A DNA stretch of 64,000 nt from DAIPKP01 sp964539095 (GCA_964539095.1 CAZIFL010000012.1:8566-72565); one strand, 5' to 3'; counted from the stretch's first letter, positions 49,569 through 59,140 are shown. Notes: generated by a model not told the origin, from the sequence alone. Program-made: numbers and translations.

Positions 49569-50759
49569 ATGGCGGGACATGGAAAAAGTCTTTTGGAAGA
49601 GGCCCGGGAGCTTCAGGAGCGCGTGGTGGCGCTACGCCGAGAATTTCACCGGCATCCCGAAGCTTCCTTTGAGGAGCATTGGACGGCGGCAAAGGTGGAG
49701 GAAGAGCTGCGGCGCCTGGGGCTTGAACCGGTGCGCGTAGGAGGTACCGGAGTGATGGCGGATATTACGGGAGAGGGAGGGCCCGGTGGCAAGATCTTCG
49801 CCCTCCGGGGTGATATGGATGCCCTTGAGGTGGAAGAAGAGACGGGGCTGGATTTCGCTTCGGAGCGAAAGGGATATATGCATGCCTGCGGGCATGATGC
49901 CCATACCGCAGCTCTTCTAGGAGCCGCCATGCTTCTGCTTTCGCGAAAAGAAGCTTTCCGGGGAACCCTGCGGCTTATCTTTCAGCCTGCGGAGGAGAAG
50001 GTGCGGGGGGCAGAGCTGCTTATCCGGGAGGGGGTTCTCTCCGGGGTGGATGCCATCTTTGGCCAACATATCTGGGCTCCCCTGGAATCGGGAAAGATCT
50101 CTATTCAGGATGGGCCTCGTATGGCCGCATCGGATGTTTTTACCATCCACATCCGGGGAAAGGGGGGGCATGCGGGGCTCCCCCACGAAACGGTGGATGC
50201 CGCTGTGGTGACCTCGGCGGTGGTGATGGCGTTGCAGTCTTTGGTGAGTCGTGAGATGAACCCCCAGGATCCCGTGGTGGTCACCGTGGGGGAGGTGCAC
50301 AGCGGTAGCCGAAACAACATTATCCCCGACAAGGGGATCATCAAAGGAACTGTGCGAACCTTTAACGAGGATGTACGGCGGCAGATTCCCGGAGCCATTG
50401 AGCGTATTGCCACGAACACCGCCCGAGCCTATCGGGGGGAGGCGGAGATGGAGTACCAGTCTGGGGTAGCCGTGACGAAGAACGATCCTCTCATGGCGGC
50501 TCTCGCTCGGGGGAGTGCCCGGAAGCTCTTCGGAGAGGATCGTTTTCAGGAGGTTTCCCCTGTGGGGGGTGCGGAGGATTTTGCCTGCTATCTCCAGAAG
50601 ATCCCCGGAGCCTTCGGCTTTTTCGGGGGCAAGAGCCCCAATCCCGAGGCCTCTTCGGCGCATCATCACCCCAAATTTGATATCGACGAGGCCCGAATCT
50701 GCGAGATGGCGGCGCTCTACGCCCAGGTGGGGTTGGACTATCTCGACTCCGGAGAGTAG
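49569..50759 (+). CDS. M20-family metallopeptidase / amidohydrolase
   Basis: 396 residues. Metal ligands in ALRGDMDALEVEEETGLDFA and GYMHACGHDAHTAALLGAA, plus QPAEEKVRGAE and the late HHHPKFD His. The dimerisation lid is at about 180-290. These enzymes remove N-acyl or carboxyl-terminal groups (hippurate-, IAA- and acetyl-amino-acid-type). Synergistota-like peptide fermenters often carry many. The exact substrate is not predictable. ATG 49569 follows AAAGGGGGA; upstream in-frame codons to 49506 lack a site. No signal peptide. Confidence 0.92.
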   Translation: MAGHGKSLLEEARELQERVVALRREFHRHPEASFEEHWTAAKVEEELRRLGLEPVRVGGTGVMADITGEGGPGGKIFALRGDMDALEVEEETGLDFASERKGYMHACGHDAHTAALLGAAMLLLSRKEAFRGTLRLIFQPAEEKVRGAELLIREGVLSGVDAIFGQHIWAPLESGKISIQDGPRMAASDVFTIHIRGKGGHAGLPHETVDAAVVTSAVVMALQSLVSREMNPQDPVVVTVGEVHSGSRNNIIPDKGIIKGTVRTFNEDVRRQIPGAIERIATNTARAYRGEAEMEYQSGVAVTKNDPLMAALARGSARKLFGEDRFQEVSPVGGAEDFACYLQKIPGAFGFFGGKSPNPEASSAHHHPKFDIDEARICEMAALYAQVGLDYLDSGE

Positions 50760-50779
50760 AAGACTTCAACAGGTTTTCG

Positions 50780-52174
50780 TTACTGCTCCAGAATAAAGAG
50801 CATGACTATCAAGGCGAAGGTGAGATAAAAAATGTAGTGTCGTAGCCTGCCGGAATGGAGATGCCGCAGCTCCCGTAAAGGATGGCGGAGCAGCTCTGCG
50901 GCAGGCCCAAGAAGATCCTCCGCATCGGGGAAGTGCCCCTCCCTGGGGCGGAAGAGCTTCGGTAGAAGCAGAAAGAGCCCTGCTCCTGCTCCCAGTGGGA
51001 GCAGGGCGCTCCCCAGAGAGCCCAAAGACCAGAGCTTTCCCATCTCTCCCGAAAAGAGAAGGCTCTTCTGGGGAAGTATCCCCAGCAAAAGCAGAGGAAG
51101 AGCCAGCAACAGCATCCCCCCCCAGGCGACGAGAGGGAGGCTTCGGGTCTTTCCTTCCCCCTCCGTTTTTTCCCCGAAGGCCCCTAAAAAAGCGTACCGA
51201 CCGAACTTGCAGAAGGAGAGCACCGTCCCGACCCCCGCCAGCTGAAGGCTCCAGAGAGGTACTGGGTGTGATGCCAGGGCGGATTTCACCATCCCCTTTC
51301 CCACGTATCCCGCAGTGCCGGGAAACCCCGCAATGGCCCCAGCCCCCAGGAGAAAGAGGGCAAAAAGAAGGGGAACTTTTCGGGCGGCTCCTCCCAGAAG
51401 AGTGAGATCTCGGGAGCCAAAGATCTTCTCCAGGCTTCCCGCGGTAAGAAAGAGGAGCCCCTTAAAGAGGGCGTGTGCCACCAGGTAGAAAAGGGCCGCC
51501 TGGCGACCCTGGGGGGTTCCCGTGGCGAGGGCTGCCACCATAAACCCTAACTGGCTCACCGTATGGCACGCCAGAAGGCGCTTGGTGTCATGCTGCATAA
51601 GAGCCTGAAAGACCCCGTAGAGCGCCATGGTTATCCCGATGCAGAGAAGAGCCGGAGAGGGTTGGTCCACTAGGCGGAGGAGCCCGTAGATCCCCATCTT
51701 TACGGCATACCCCGAAAGGAGCAGGCTCCCCTCGGTGGGGGCCCGGCTGTGGGTGGGGGGGAGCCAGAAATGCAGCCCTGGAAAGGCCGCCTTAAAGCCC
51801 AGGGCGAAGAGAAAGAGGGGGTACCAGGCCTGGGGAACCGGCCCCAGAGGGGCAGGGCTCCCCGGAGCAGAGAGAAGCGACGCCCCCAGGAGCAACAACG
51901 CCCCCCCGGCGAGCTGGGAGAAGAGAAAGATCTTTGCGGTCTTGCCGTCCGCCGAGGCTACCAGAAGCGCCAGGAGCAGGGAGGAGAGTTCCAGAAAAAT
52001 TACGAAGCCGAACCAGGTCTGCACAAGAGCGGCCATGCAGGCGGTAGCGCAGAAAGAGAGCAGCACCAAAGGCTTCCATGCCCCCTGAAAGGAGCTTTGG
52101 CCAAAGAGCAGGGCGGAGATCGTGAGAAGCCCCGCCAGGGCTATCATGGTTTGGGAGAGAAGATCCGGATTCAT
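50780..52174 (-). CDS. MrpD/NuoN-like antiporter subunit (fourth copy)
   Basis: 464 residues, about 14 helices. Helix-5 Glu in FVIFLELSSLLLALL and helix-7/8 Lys in ALGFKAAFPGLHFWLPPTHS and GYAVKMGIYGLLRL, the residues needed for ion transfer in this family. The C-terminus ends in LHSGRLRHYIFYLTFAL, a feature of NuoL/HyfB-type subunits. It is very close in sequence to the next gene upstream (52244). This is the last gene of the antiporter operon. Confidence 0.85.
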   Translation of the reverse strand: MNPDLLSQTMIALAGLLTISALLFGQSSFQGAWKPLVLLSFCATACMAALVQTWFGFVIFLELSSLLLALLVASADGKTAKIFLFSQLAGGALLLLGASLLSAPGSPAPLGPVPQAWYPLFLFALGFKAAFPGLHFWLPPTHSRAPTEGSLLLSGYAVKMGIYGLLRLVDQPSPALLCIGITMALYGVFQALMQHDTKRLLACHTVSQLGFMVAALATGTPQGRQAALFYLVAHALFKGLLFLTAGSLEKIFGSRDLTLLGGAARKVPLLFALFLLGAGAIAGFPGTAGYVGKGMVKSALASHPVPLWSLQLAGVGTVLSFCKFGRYAFLGAFGEKTEGEGKTRSLPLVAWGGMLLLALPLLLLGILPQKSLLFSGEMGKLWSLGSLGSALLPLGAGAGLFLLLPKLFRPREGHFPDAEDLLGPAAELLRHPLRELRHLHSGRLRHYIFYLTFALIVMLFILEQ

Positions 52175-52243
52175 ACGGTTTTCCCCCTTGGAGTGGCTCT
52201 GGATACATTTTTCATGAAAAACATCCTTTGCGCTGATGTAATC

Positions 52244-53644
52244 CTACAGAGAGAGAAGGGTCAAAATCCCCAGCAGTGCCAGAAAGTAGAAGTGGAAGAG
52301 CCTGCGGATCTGTCCCGAATGAACTCTTCGCAGCAGTGCCAGCGGAGGCTTGAGCAACGCTGCTCCCGGAGCGAGAAGATCCTCCGCATCGGGAAAGCGG
52401 TAGCTTCGGGGGTGGAAGAGCTTGGGAAAAAGCCCGAAGAGCACCCCCCCGACTCCCAGAGGAAGAAGGGCGCTTATCAAGGAGCCTCCACTCCAGAGAT
52501 GTGGCAGAGTCCCCGGAAAAAAGGGGAGCTTTTCGGGAAAAACCCCCAGAAGAAGCAGCGGCAGCGCAAGGATTCCCAGAGCAGAGACCCCGGAGAAGGA
52601 GAGACTGTGGGATTTTCGGGGAGCCTTTTCCGGAGCTTTGGGAGAAGAGCGAAAAAAGACGTAGTGCCCCACCTTGCAGAGATAGAGCGCCGTAAGAACC
52701 CCTGCGATCTGCAGCCCCCAGAGGGCGGCGGGATAGCCTTTCAGAGCGATTTTAAGCATCCCCTTGGCCACGTACCCCCCTGTGCCGGGAACCCCTCCTA
52801 AAGAAGCTCCCCCTATCAGAAAAAAGAACAGTAGCAGAGGAGCCCCCGAAGCCAGACCTCCCAGAAGGGAGAGATCCCGCGTGCCGGTGAGTTTCTCCAC
52901 GCTCCCTGCGGTAAGAAAGAGAAGCCCCTTGAAAAGAGCGTGGATCACCAGGTAGAAGAGGGCGGCGTCACGCCCCTCCGGGGTTCCCGAGGCGAGGCAT
53001 GCCACCATAAACCCAAGCTGGCTCATGGTGGAGCAGGCGAGAACCCGCTTGAAGTCATTTTGCATCAGAGCCTGGAACCCTCCGTAGAGTGCCATGGTGA
53101 TGCCGATCCAGAGCAGCCCCGGAGAGGGAGCATCCACCAGGCGGAGCAATCCGTAGATTCCCATCTTCACGGCGTACCCCGAAAGGAGCAGGCTCACCTC
53201 GGAAGGGGCCCGGCTGTGGGTGGGGGGGAGCCAGAAATGCAGCCCAGGAAAGGCTGCCTTGAACCCCAGAGCCGCAAGAAAGAGAGGATACCAGGTTTCC
53301 GGAACCGGTCCCAGAGGGGCAGGACTCCCCGGAGTGGAGATCAAAGCCGCCCCCAGAAGCAGCAGAGCCCCGCCGGTGAGCTGAGAGTAGAGGTACATCC
53401 GGGCCACGGGGCCATCCTTGGAGGCCACCAGAAGGGCGAGAGCGAGAGAGGAGAGTTCTACCCAGATGACGAAGCCGAACCAGCTCTCGGCAAGAGCCGC
53501 CAGAGAGGCCGCAAGGCAGAAGAAAAGAAGCGTCAGAGGCTTCCACGCCCCCAGAAAGGAACTCTTCCCGAAGAGCAGGGCGGAGAGGGTGAGCAGGCAG
53601 GCCAGAAGAATCATAATGTTCGAGAGAGCATCCGGAGAGATCAT
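52244..53644 (-). CDS. MrpD/NuoN-like antiporter subunit (third copy)
   Basis: 466 residues, same layout as its neighbours: Glu in FVIWVELSSLALALLV, Lys in ALGFKAAFPGLHFWLPPTHS and GYAVKMGIYGLLRL, tail VHSGQIRRLFHFYFLALL. DNA stretches such as GGGGAGCCAGAAATGCAGCC are shared with the 50780 gene, showing recent duplication. ATG 53644 has AAGGAG upstream. Membrane proton/sodium transfer is the likely role. Confidence 0.85.
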   Translation of the reverse strand: MISPDALSNIMILLACLLTLSALLFGKSSFLGAWKPLTLLFFCLAASLAALAESWFGFVIWVELSSLALALLVASKDGPVARMYLYSQLTGGALLLLGAALISTPGSPAPLGPVPETWYPLFLAALGFKAAFPGLHFWLPPTHSRAPSEVSLLLSGYAVKMGIYGLLRLVDAPSPGLLWIGITMALYGGFQALMQNDFKRVLACSTMSQLGFMVACLASGTPEGRDAALFYLVIHALFKGLLFLTAGSVEKLTGTRDLSLLGGLASGAPLLLFFFLIGGASLGGVPGTGGYVAKGMLKIALKGYPAALWGLQIAGVLTALYLCKVGHYVFFRSSPKAPEKAPRKSHSLSFSGVSALGILALPLLLLGVFPEKLPFFPGTLPHLWSGGSLISALLPLGVGGVLFGLFPKLFHPRSYRFPDAEDLLAPGAALLKPPLALLRRVHSGQIRRLFHFYFLALLGILTLLSL

Positions 53645-53678
53645 GGAACAACTCCTTCAAAGGTCCGTGTCGAAAGGA

Positions 53679-55079
53679 TCAGAGGGAAAAGAGAAAAAAA
53701 ATACCGAGCAGGGAGAAGGCAAAGATGGTGAACGAGAGCCGGAGTTTCCCTGAATGAATCTGCCGGAGCCGCCGAAGCCAGGGCTCTGCCAGAGGGGGTA
53801 GTCGGTATACCAGAAGATCCACATCCGGAAAGGAGCAGCGCTGAAAGTTCGGAATCCGGCGAAGCACCAGCAGAAAAAATCCCAGAACTCCCCCCAGCAG
53901 AAGAAGAGAACTCCCCAGGGCGCTCCAGCTCCAGGAGATTTCAGAAGTAAAGGCGAGGAGAGAGGCGCTCTCCGGAGAGCGCCCCAGAAAGAGAAGGGGG
54001 GCTCCCAGAAGAATCATGCTCCCCGAAAAGGAGAAGGAGGGGAGAAAGGATTGCCTCGTTTCCTTTGGAGATCTCTCAGGGCAGAAGGGGGCGTAGAAAA
54101 CGCCGTAGCCGAGTTTGCAAAGATAGAGCATGGTTCCCACCCCCGCAAGCTGCAGAGCCCACAGGGCACCCGGATATTCCAGGGCGGTGAGCACCCCCTG
54201 CTTGGCCAGATAGCCCGCAGTCCCCGGAAAGCCCATCATGGTGAGCGCTCCCAGAACAAAGAAGAAAAAGCCCCCCGGGTAATCGGGGAAATTTCTGAAA
54301 AGGGTTCTCATGAGAAAAGGAGTGGGGGGAGCCTCGGTGGAGCAGAAGAGAAGCCCTTTGGAGAGCACGTGCACCACCGCAAAGAAGATCGCCGCATCCC
54401 TCCCCGAGGGGGTTCCCGTGGCGAGGGCGGTGACGACGAACCCGAGTTGACTCATGGTAGAGTAGGCGAGAATCCGCCTGGGCCGGCTCTGCATGAGGGC
54501 CTGAAAGGCCCCGTAGAGAGCCATGGCGACGCCTATACATACAAGCTCTCTTGAGGGCTCTGTGATGAGACGCAGAAGACCGTAGATCCCCATAGTGGCG
54601 GTGTAGCTTGAGAGAAGAAGCGCCTCCAGAGGGGCATGCTCATAGGTTCGGGGAAGCCAGAAATGAAGCAGAGGGAAGGCGCTCTTTATCCCGAGCCCTA
54701 TCAGGAAGAGGGGGAGGATCTCCTTCGGAACCTCTCCCAGAGGAGCCAAAAGGGGAAGTGTGGAGATTTGGGCGGCCCCGAGGAGCAGAATCCCCCCTGC
54801 GGTGAGCTGTACGTAAAGATAGAGCCTGGCGGCGAAGGGATCCCGAAAGGCCATGAGCAGTGCCAGGGCTATGGAGGCAAGTTCTACCCAGAGGACAAAA
54901 CCGAACCAGCTTGAGGCGAGAGGGGCCATGCAGGAGGCCACGCAGAAGAGAGCCAGGATCAGGTACTTTCTCCCCCCCCGGAAGGGGGTGGCTGCGCAGA
55001 AAAGCACCGGGAGCAGAAGAAAGCACCCCAGCCCCATCATGATCCGGGAGAGAATGTCCGGAGAGGGAAGGGGGATCAC
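53679..55079 (-). CDS. MrpD/NuoN-like antiporter subunit (second copy)
   Basis: 466 residues from GTG 55079, which overlaps the stop of the preceding gene (GTGA) and has GGGGAGG 9 nt upstream. The longer frame to 55352 reads through the upstream gene out of frame and is not used. Helix-5 Glu in GFVLWVELASIALALL, Lys in GLGIKSAFPLLHFWLPRTYE; tail IHSGKLRLSFTIFAFSL. More diverged than the two following copies. Confidence 0.85.
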   Translation of the reverse strand: MIPLPSPDILSRIMMGLGCFLLLPVLFCAATPFRGGRKYLILALFCVASCMAPLASSWFGFVLWVELASIALALLMAFRDPFAARLYLYVQLTAGGILLLGAAQISTLPLLAPLGEVPKEILPLFLIGLGIKSAFPLLHFWLPRTYEHAPLEALLLSSYTATMGIYGLLRLITEPSRELVCIGVAMALYGAFQALMQSRPRRILAYSTMSQLGFVVTALATGTPSGRDAAIFFAVVHVLSKGLLFCSTEAPPTPFLMRTLFRNFPDYPGGFFFFVLGALTMMGFPGTAGYLAKQGVLTALEYPGALWALQLAGVGTMLYLCKLGYGVFYAPFCPERSPKETRQSFLPSFSFSGSMILLGAPLLFLGRSPESASLLAFTSEISWSWSALGSSLLLLGGVLGFFLLVLRRIPNFQRCSFPDVDLLVYRLPPLAEPWLRRLRQIHSGKLRLSFTIFAFSLLGIFFLFSL

Positions 55080-56512
55080 GGAAAGAACCTCCCCGAGGAG
55101 AGGGCAAGAAGAAACTCCTTTGTAAAGGGTATCCAGGGGAGAAGGGCGAGAAAGAGAGAGAATATCGCCAAAAAGGCCACCACACCCTGGGTAGTTCGAT
55201 GAGCGCGATGATGGGGGGGAGGGGTCTCCGAAGGAGAGCAGAAGGCTCCCAGAGCCTTGAGGTAGTAGGCTGCGGAGACTACGGTACCCCCCAGAAGAAA
55301 GAGCGCCGGCACCAGATACCCCTTCTCCGCACAGGCCAGAAGCAAAAGCCACTTGCTCTGAAAACCGCTGAAGGGAGGAATTCCCGCCAGAGACGCCGCA
55401 AAGAGTGCAAAGGCTATCACCAGAAAGGGGCGAACTGCAAAGAAGCCCCGCATGTCGGAGATTTTATGAACGTGCCGATCCTCCAGAAAGATCCCCGCCA
55501 CAAGGAAGAGCCCCATCTTGGCGCTCATGTGGGTGAAGACGTGGTAGAGGGACGCAGCGGTTCCCAGAGGGGAGGCGCAGGCGATCCCCAGCAGAATGGT
55601 GCCGATCTGGGCCACCGTGGAGTAGGCCAGCATGCGCTTGATCTGCTCCTGTTGGATTGCCATGAGATGCCCCACCGCAAGAGAGAGGGTGCCGAAGAAG
55701 AGAAGAAGCGGAAAGAACTGGGGGAGAGCGGGGGAGAAGAAGAGCATCCCCAGCCGTAGTAGCGTGTAGAGAGGGGCCTTCACGAGCACCCCCGAAAGAA
55801 GGGCGCTCACGGGAGGCCGGGCTGAGGAGTGGGCATCGGGGAGCCAGAAATGGGCGGGGACGGTGCCGCACTTCACCAGGAGCCCCCCCATGAGGCAGCC
55901 TCCGATAACCCCGAGGGTCGGAACGGGTACCACAGGGAGAAGCCCCTTCAGAATTTCCATATTAAGCTGCCCCGTGGCCATGAAAACATAGGATATTCCC
56001 AGAAGCATAAAGAGGGCTCCCAGGGTACCAAAGACGAGATATTTGAAGCTCGCCTCCACAGCCTGCCAGGAGGAGGCGGGGAAGGAGACCAGCAGATAGG
56101 CCGCCACGGAAAAAATTTCGAAAAAGACAAAAAGATTGAAGATATCCCCCGCCACGAGAATACCGTTGGTGGAGGCCCAGCTAAGGAAGAAGATCACATA
56201 GAACCGCCAGGAATGCCACCCAAGCCACTCTGCCGAGGAGAGCAATACCAGGGGAAAGCCCAGGGAGGTGAGCACCAGAAAAGAGGCGGAAAGAGCGTCT
56301 ACCCGGAGGGCGATCCCCAGATCGGGAGCCCATCCCCCCATGACCACCGAAATTCCGGACCATCCCAGAAGAGCCACCGCGGCCCCTCCCAGGCTGGAGA
56401 TCCCTCCCCCGAGAAGGACGAAAACCGGCAGCGCTCTCCGGAAGAAGATGAATATCAGGGGGATCACAAAGGCCGTCATGAGGGGGAGAAGGACTGCAAA
56501 TACGGGATTCAT
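55076..56512 (-). CDS. Mrp/Mbh-type antiporter subunit D (first copy)
   Basis: 478 residues. Closest to classical MrpD/MbhH: Glu in NLFVFFEIFSVAAYLLVS, Lys in GGLLVKCGTVPAHFWLPDAH, SSARPPVSALLSGVLVKAPL, and the proton-conducting family core AYSTVAQIGTILLGIA. It follows MrpC with a 4-nt overlap, the normal place of MrpD. It should form the main ion channel of the complex. Confidence 0.9.
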   Translation of the reverse strand: MNPVFAVLLPLMTAFVIPLIFIFFRRALPVFVLLGGGISSLGGAAVALLGWSGISVVMGGWAPDLGIALRVDALSASFLVLTSLGFPLVLLSSAEWLGWHSWRFYVIFFLSWASTNGILVAGDIFNLFVFFEIFSVAAYLLVSFPASSWQAVEASFKYLVFGTLGALFMLLGISYVFMATGQLNMEILKGLLPVVPVPTLGVIGGCLMGGLLVKCGTVPAHFWLPDAHSSARPPVSALLSGVLVKAPLYTLLRLGMLFFSPALPQFFPLLLFFGTLSLAVGHLMAIQQEQIKRMLAYSTVAQIGTILLGIACASPLGTAASLYHVFTHMSAKMGLFLVAGIFLEDRHVHKISDMRGFFAVRPFLVIAFALFAASLAGIPPFSGFQSKWLLLLACAEKGYLVPALFLLGGTVVSAAYYLKALGAFCSPSETPPPHHRAHRTTQGVVAFLAIFSLFLALLPWIPFTKEFLLALSSGRFFP

Positions 56513-56847
56513 CCTCGGAGCCCCCGGATCTGATCCACATCCACCGTACCGTAGTGTCGGTAGATCTTGATAATGTACGCCAGGGCCAGGGCGATATCAC
56601 TGGCACCGATAACGATGGCGGTAAGGGTGAAGGCTTGGGGAAGGGGATTTACCGCCTGCTGCCCCATAAGGGGGAGCAGGGCGGGAACGCCGTGAGGGAT
56701 GTGCCCAAGGCTGGTGATGAGCAACAGAACCCCCCCCTCCATCAGGGCAAGGGCGATGACCACCTTAAAGAGGTTTCGCCGGAAAAGAAGGGTGTAGAGG
56801 CCGATAGCGAAGATGATAATGGCTGTGCCGTAGCTGAGAAGGATCAC
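56509..56847 (-). CDS. mnhC: Mrp-type antiporter subunit C (NuoK-like)
   Basis: 112 residues, three helices: FAIGLYTLLFRRNLFKVVIA, LALMEGGVLLLITSL and the NuoK-type PLPQAFTLTAIVIGASDIAL. The stop overlaps mrpD and the start overlaps the B-type gene by 4 nt, so translation is coupled. Confidence 0.92.
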   Translation of the reverse strand: MILLSYGTAIIIFAIGLYTLLFRRNLFKVVIALALMEGGVLLLITSLGHIPHGVPALLPLMGQQAVNPLPQAFTLTAIVIGASDIALALAYIIKIYRHYGTVDVDQIRGLRG

Positions 56848-57599
56848 GAACGCAACACCTCCGGAGTCCCCTCCGTAGGGGCTTCAAGAATTTTAATCAT
56901 GCTGTAGAAGAGGGTGGAGAGGCTTGCCCCCACCTTGATTCCCACCGCTATGTTCAGAAAGGGGATGGTGCCTCCGCTGTAGAGACTTCCCGGAGTACCT
57001 CCGGGGAACCCTGCCCCCAGATTGGCGAGAAATCCCGCCCCCCCCAGAAGCCCCAGAAGGCCCAGGCCTACAAAGACAAGACCTCCTGCGGATTCGAGAA
57101 TCTCCTTCTTGTGAGGATCCATCTGGGCGGCTTCGAAGCGGGAACCGTAGACGATGCAGAAGAGCACCGTCACGGTAGCGAAGATGACCCCTCCCTGAAA
57201 GCCCCCTCCCGGAGTGAGATGCCCCATGAGAACGATGCTGGAAGCGTAGAGGATAATGAAGGGGACCATAAGCCCCATCCCTCGCTTAACAACAAAGGAG
57301 AGCCCCTGCCGGGAGGCCCGGTAGCGCCGCCCCGCAAAGAGGAGCGCCACGCCGCAGACGGTGGTGTAGATCACCGTCACCTCTCCCAGCGTATCGAAGG
57401 CCCGGTAGTCGAAGAGAATCGCCGCCACAACGTTCGAGGCTCCGGTTTCTGAGACGGTGTGGGTTACGTAATGCTCTGCAGTGCTTCCCAGTTGGGGGTC
57501 CGAAGGGATCAGAAGCCCCCGCCAGAGGAAAAAGCCGATCCCCAGGGCGAAGAGCAGCCCCGGAAGGCGATCAATAAGTCGGGTGGAGGAGAAGGTCAT
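56844..57599 (-). CDS. Mrp-type subunit: MbhE-like part fused to subunit B
   Basis: 251 residues. The first 95 carry TAEHYVTHTVSETGASNVVA and AILFDYRAFDTLGEVTV, as in the last part of MrpA or in MbhE. The rest is the MnhB domain (LMGHLTPGGGFQGGVIFATV). In Pyrococcus Mbh these are two genes (E and F); here they form one. The order E-F-G-DUF4040-(E/B)-C-D is that of the Mbh antiporter module. Confidence 0.88.
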   Translation of the reverse strand: MTFSSTRLIDRLPGLLFALGIGFFLWRGLLIPSDPQLGSTAEHYVTHTVSETGASNVVAAILFDYRAFDTLGEVTVIYTTVCGVALLFAGRRYRASRQGLSFVVKRGMGLMVPFIILYASSIVLMGHLTPGGGFQGGVIFATVTVLFCIVYGSRFEAAQMDPHKKEILESAGGLVFVGLGLLGLLGGAGFLANLGAGFPGGTPGSLYSGGTIPFLNIAVGIKVGASLSTLFYSMIKILEAPTEGTPEVLRS

Positions 57600-57871
57600 A
57601 GGCTATCCTCATCCTTTCTGGGGGCGGTGCGCTTATACTTCTTCTTGGTCTGGCTGTAGGCCACCAGAAAGAGCGACGTCACCAGCCCGGAATTCACCAC
57701 CGCCTGAGTGAGGGCCACATCAGGAGCCTGAAGAAGGGCGAAGATAATGGCCAGAAGAACACCAAACACCGAAAGGGCGATCACCGCACTAAGCATGTCC
57801 GTTGCCTCGGCGGCGGTGATGGCGGTGAAGATGAGAAAAATGTGAATAAAGAGGAGAAGAGAGAAGTCCAT
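57596..57871 (-). CDS. DUF4040/MbhD-like subunit (MrpA C-terminal fragment)
   Basis: 91 residues from ATG 57871. Three helices with EATDMLSAVIALSVFGVLLA and QAPDVALTQAVVNSGLVTSL, the conserved DUF4040 core. The start overlaps the MrpG stop (TAATG), and the end overlaps the B-type gene. The open frame continues upstream in the reading of the G gene, but that is a shadow. Confidence 0.88.
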   Translation of the reverse strand: MDFSLLLFIHIFLIFTAITAAEATDMLSAVIALSVFGVLLAIIFALLQAPDVALTQAVVNSGLVTSLFLVAYSQTKKKYKRTAPRKDEDSL

Positions 57872-58242
57872 TATTTTTTCCTCCTTCTTTTTTTGCGATC
57901 CATTTTGCGTTTTTTCAGGCTCGAAGCGTAGTCGTCCGTCACGGTTCCTTTGGGGAGAATCCCATGGCGGTAGCAGGCCCGGGCGATGGCGTGGGATGCC
58001 AGGGGGTTCGTCCCCAGGAGGAAGAGAGCGATCATGAGGATCTTGGCGGAACCCTGCCACCCCTCCATACGAAGAGCCACTCCGAAGAGCACCAAAACGG
58101 TCCCTCCCGAAAGAGCCTTGGTCCCCGCGTGGAGCCGGGTATAGACATCGGGAAAGCGTATGATCCCCACCACCGAAGCGAGAGAGAAAAAGACCCCTCC
58201 CAGGATGAGCGCCCCTGAAAGATAGTGCAGTACAAGGCTCAT
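57871..58242 (-). CDS. mnhG: Mrp-type antiporter subunit G
   Basis: 123 residues. FFSLASVVGIIRFPDVYTRL and HAGTKALSGGTVLVLFGVAL are the PhaG/MnhG signature. It ends in a very basic tail (KKRKMDRKKRRRKK), longer than usual. It overlaps mrpF by 4 nt. Confidence 0.92.
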   Translation of the reverse strand: MSLVLHYLSGALILGGVFFSLASVVGIIRFPDVYTRLHAGTKALSGGTVLVLFGVALRMEGWQGSAKILMIALFLLGTNPLASHAIARACYRHGILPKGTVTDDYASSLKKRKMDRKKRRRKK

Positions 58243-58496
58243 TTATACAGCTCTCCATGCTCAAAATACTTGGCCATGATCAGCACATCCGCAAAGGAGA
58301 GCACTGCAAAGGCCAGGGCCACATCGAGAAAGACGGGATTTTCGAAGAAGAGGGAGAGCATCACAAGAAAGGTGGTGAAGATGGTGGCCACCGTATCCGC
58401 CGCCACAATCCGATCCGGCACCGTGGGGCCCACCACCACCCTCCAGAAACCGAGGCACGCCGCGATGAGTAGCCCCCAAAGGGCGAGAATGATCAA
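58239..58496 (-). CDS. mnhF: Mrp-type antiporter subunit F
   Basis: 85 residues, three helices. FWRVVVGPTVPDRIVAADTV and the FLDVALAFAVLSFADVLIMA end are the MnhF/MrpF signature. Overlaps subunit E by 4 nt. Confidence 0.92.
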   Translation of the reverse strand: MIILALWGLLIAACLGFWRVVVGPTVPDRIVAADTVATIFTTFLVMLSLFFENPVFLDVALAFAVLSFADVLIMAKYFEHGELYK

Positions 58497-59008
58497 TGTA
58501 CCACCCCCCGCAAGCGTTTTTCCAGGCTTGCCACATCCTTTTGGAGCTGTTCTCTGGAGAGTTCGCGGGTATCCAGGGTATGGATATAGAGGGCATGGGT
58601 GGCAGGGTCGCCATCCAGTGTGAGGGTTCCCGGAGTGAGGGTTATCTGATTTGCCAGAAAGACCAGGGCGTTTTTATCCTTCAGAGTGGAGTTTACCTGA
58701 AAGATTCCCGGGGTGATGTCGATGGTGGGTTTCAGCGCCAGAAGGGAGACCTTCCACGTGGCTATGATGAGATCCATGATAAAGTGAGGGATAAACAAAA
58801 AAAGTCGGAAGAAATTGATCTCCCGACAGATGTTGATACTTCGGGTCTCCTGAAGTCCGAGAAAAAAGATCTTCCATACAAGTCTGAGAATCACATAGCT
58901 CACCAGAACTCCCGCGAGGAGAAAGGGAATATCCACCCGCCCCGTGAGGAGGATCCAGATGCCGAAGAGGCAGAAAAAAAGGAAAAGGCTCTTTTGACAG
59001 ATCCGCAC
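58493..59008 (-). CDS. mnhE: Mrp-type antiporter subunit E
   Basis: 171 residues, two N-terminal helices, then the conserved FLANQITLTPGTLTLDGDPA and YIHTLDTRELSREQLQ. GTG 59008 has AAAGGAGG 9 nt upstream. First gene of the ten-gene operon; all following starts overlap or nearly so. A clear promoter pair was not found in the 100 bases above it. Confidence 0.92.
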   Translation of the reverse strand: MRICQKSLFLFFCLFGIWILLTGRVDIPFLLAGVLVSYVILRLVWKIFFLGLQETRSINICREINFFRLFLFIPHFIMDLIIATWKVSLLALKPTIDITPGIFQVNSTLKDKNALVFLANQITLTPGTLTLDGDPATHALYIHTLDTRELSREQLQKDVASLEKRLRGVVH

Positions 59009-59140
59009 AAAGGTGCCTCCTTTCGCTTGGCAAAAGTTTCATGACGCATATAGCTACCCTTACCCCTCTAACGATACCATTTTTTCAAAAAATCCGGAAC
59101 CGTAAAAGTGCATATTGTCGTTTTTTCGAAGGCGGAGCAC

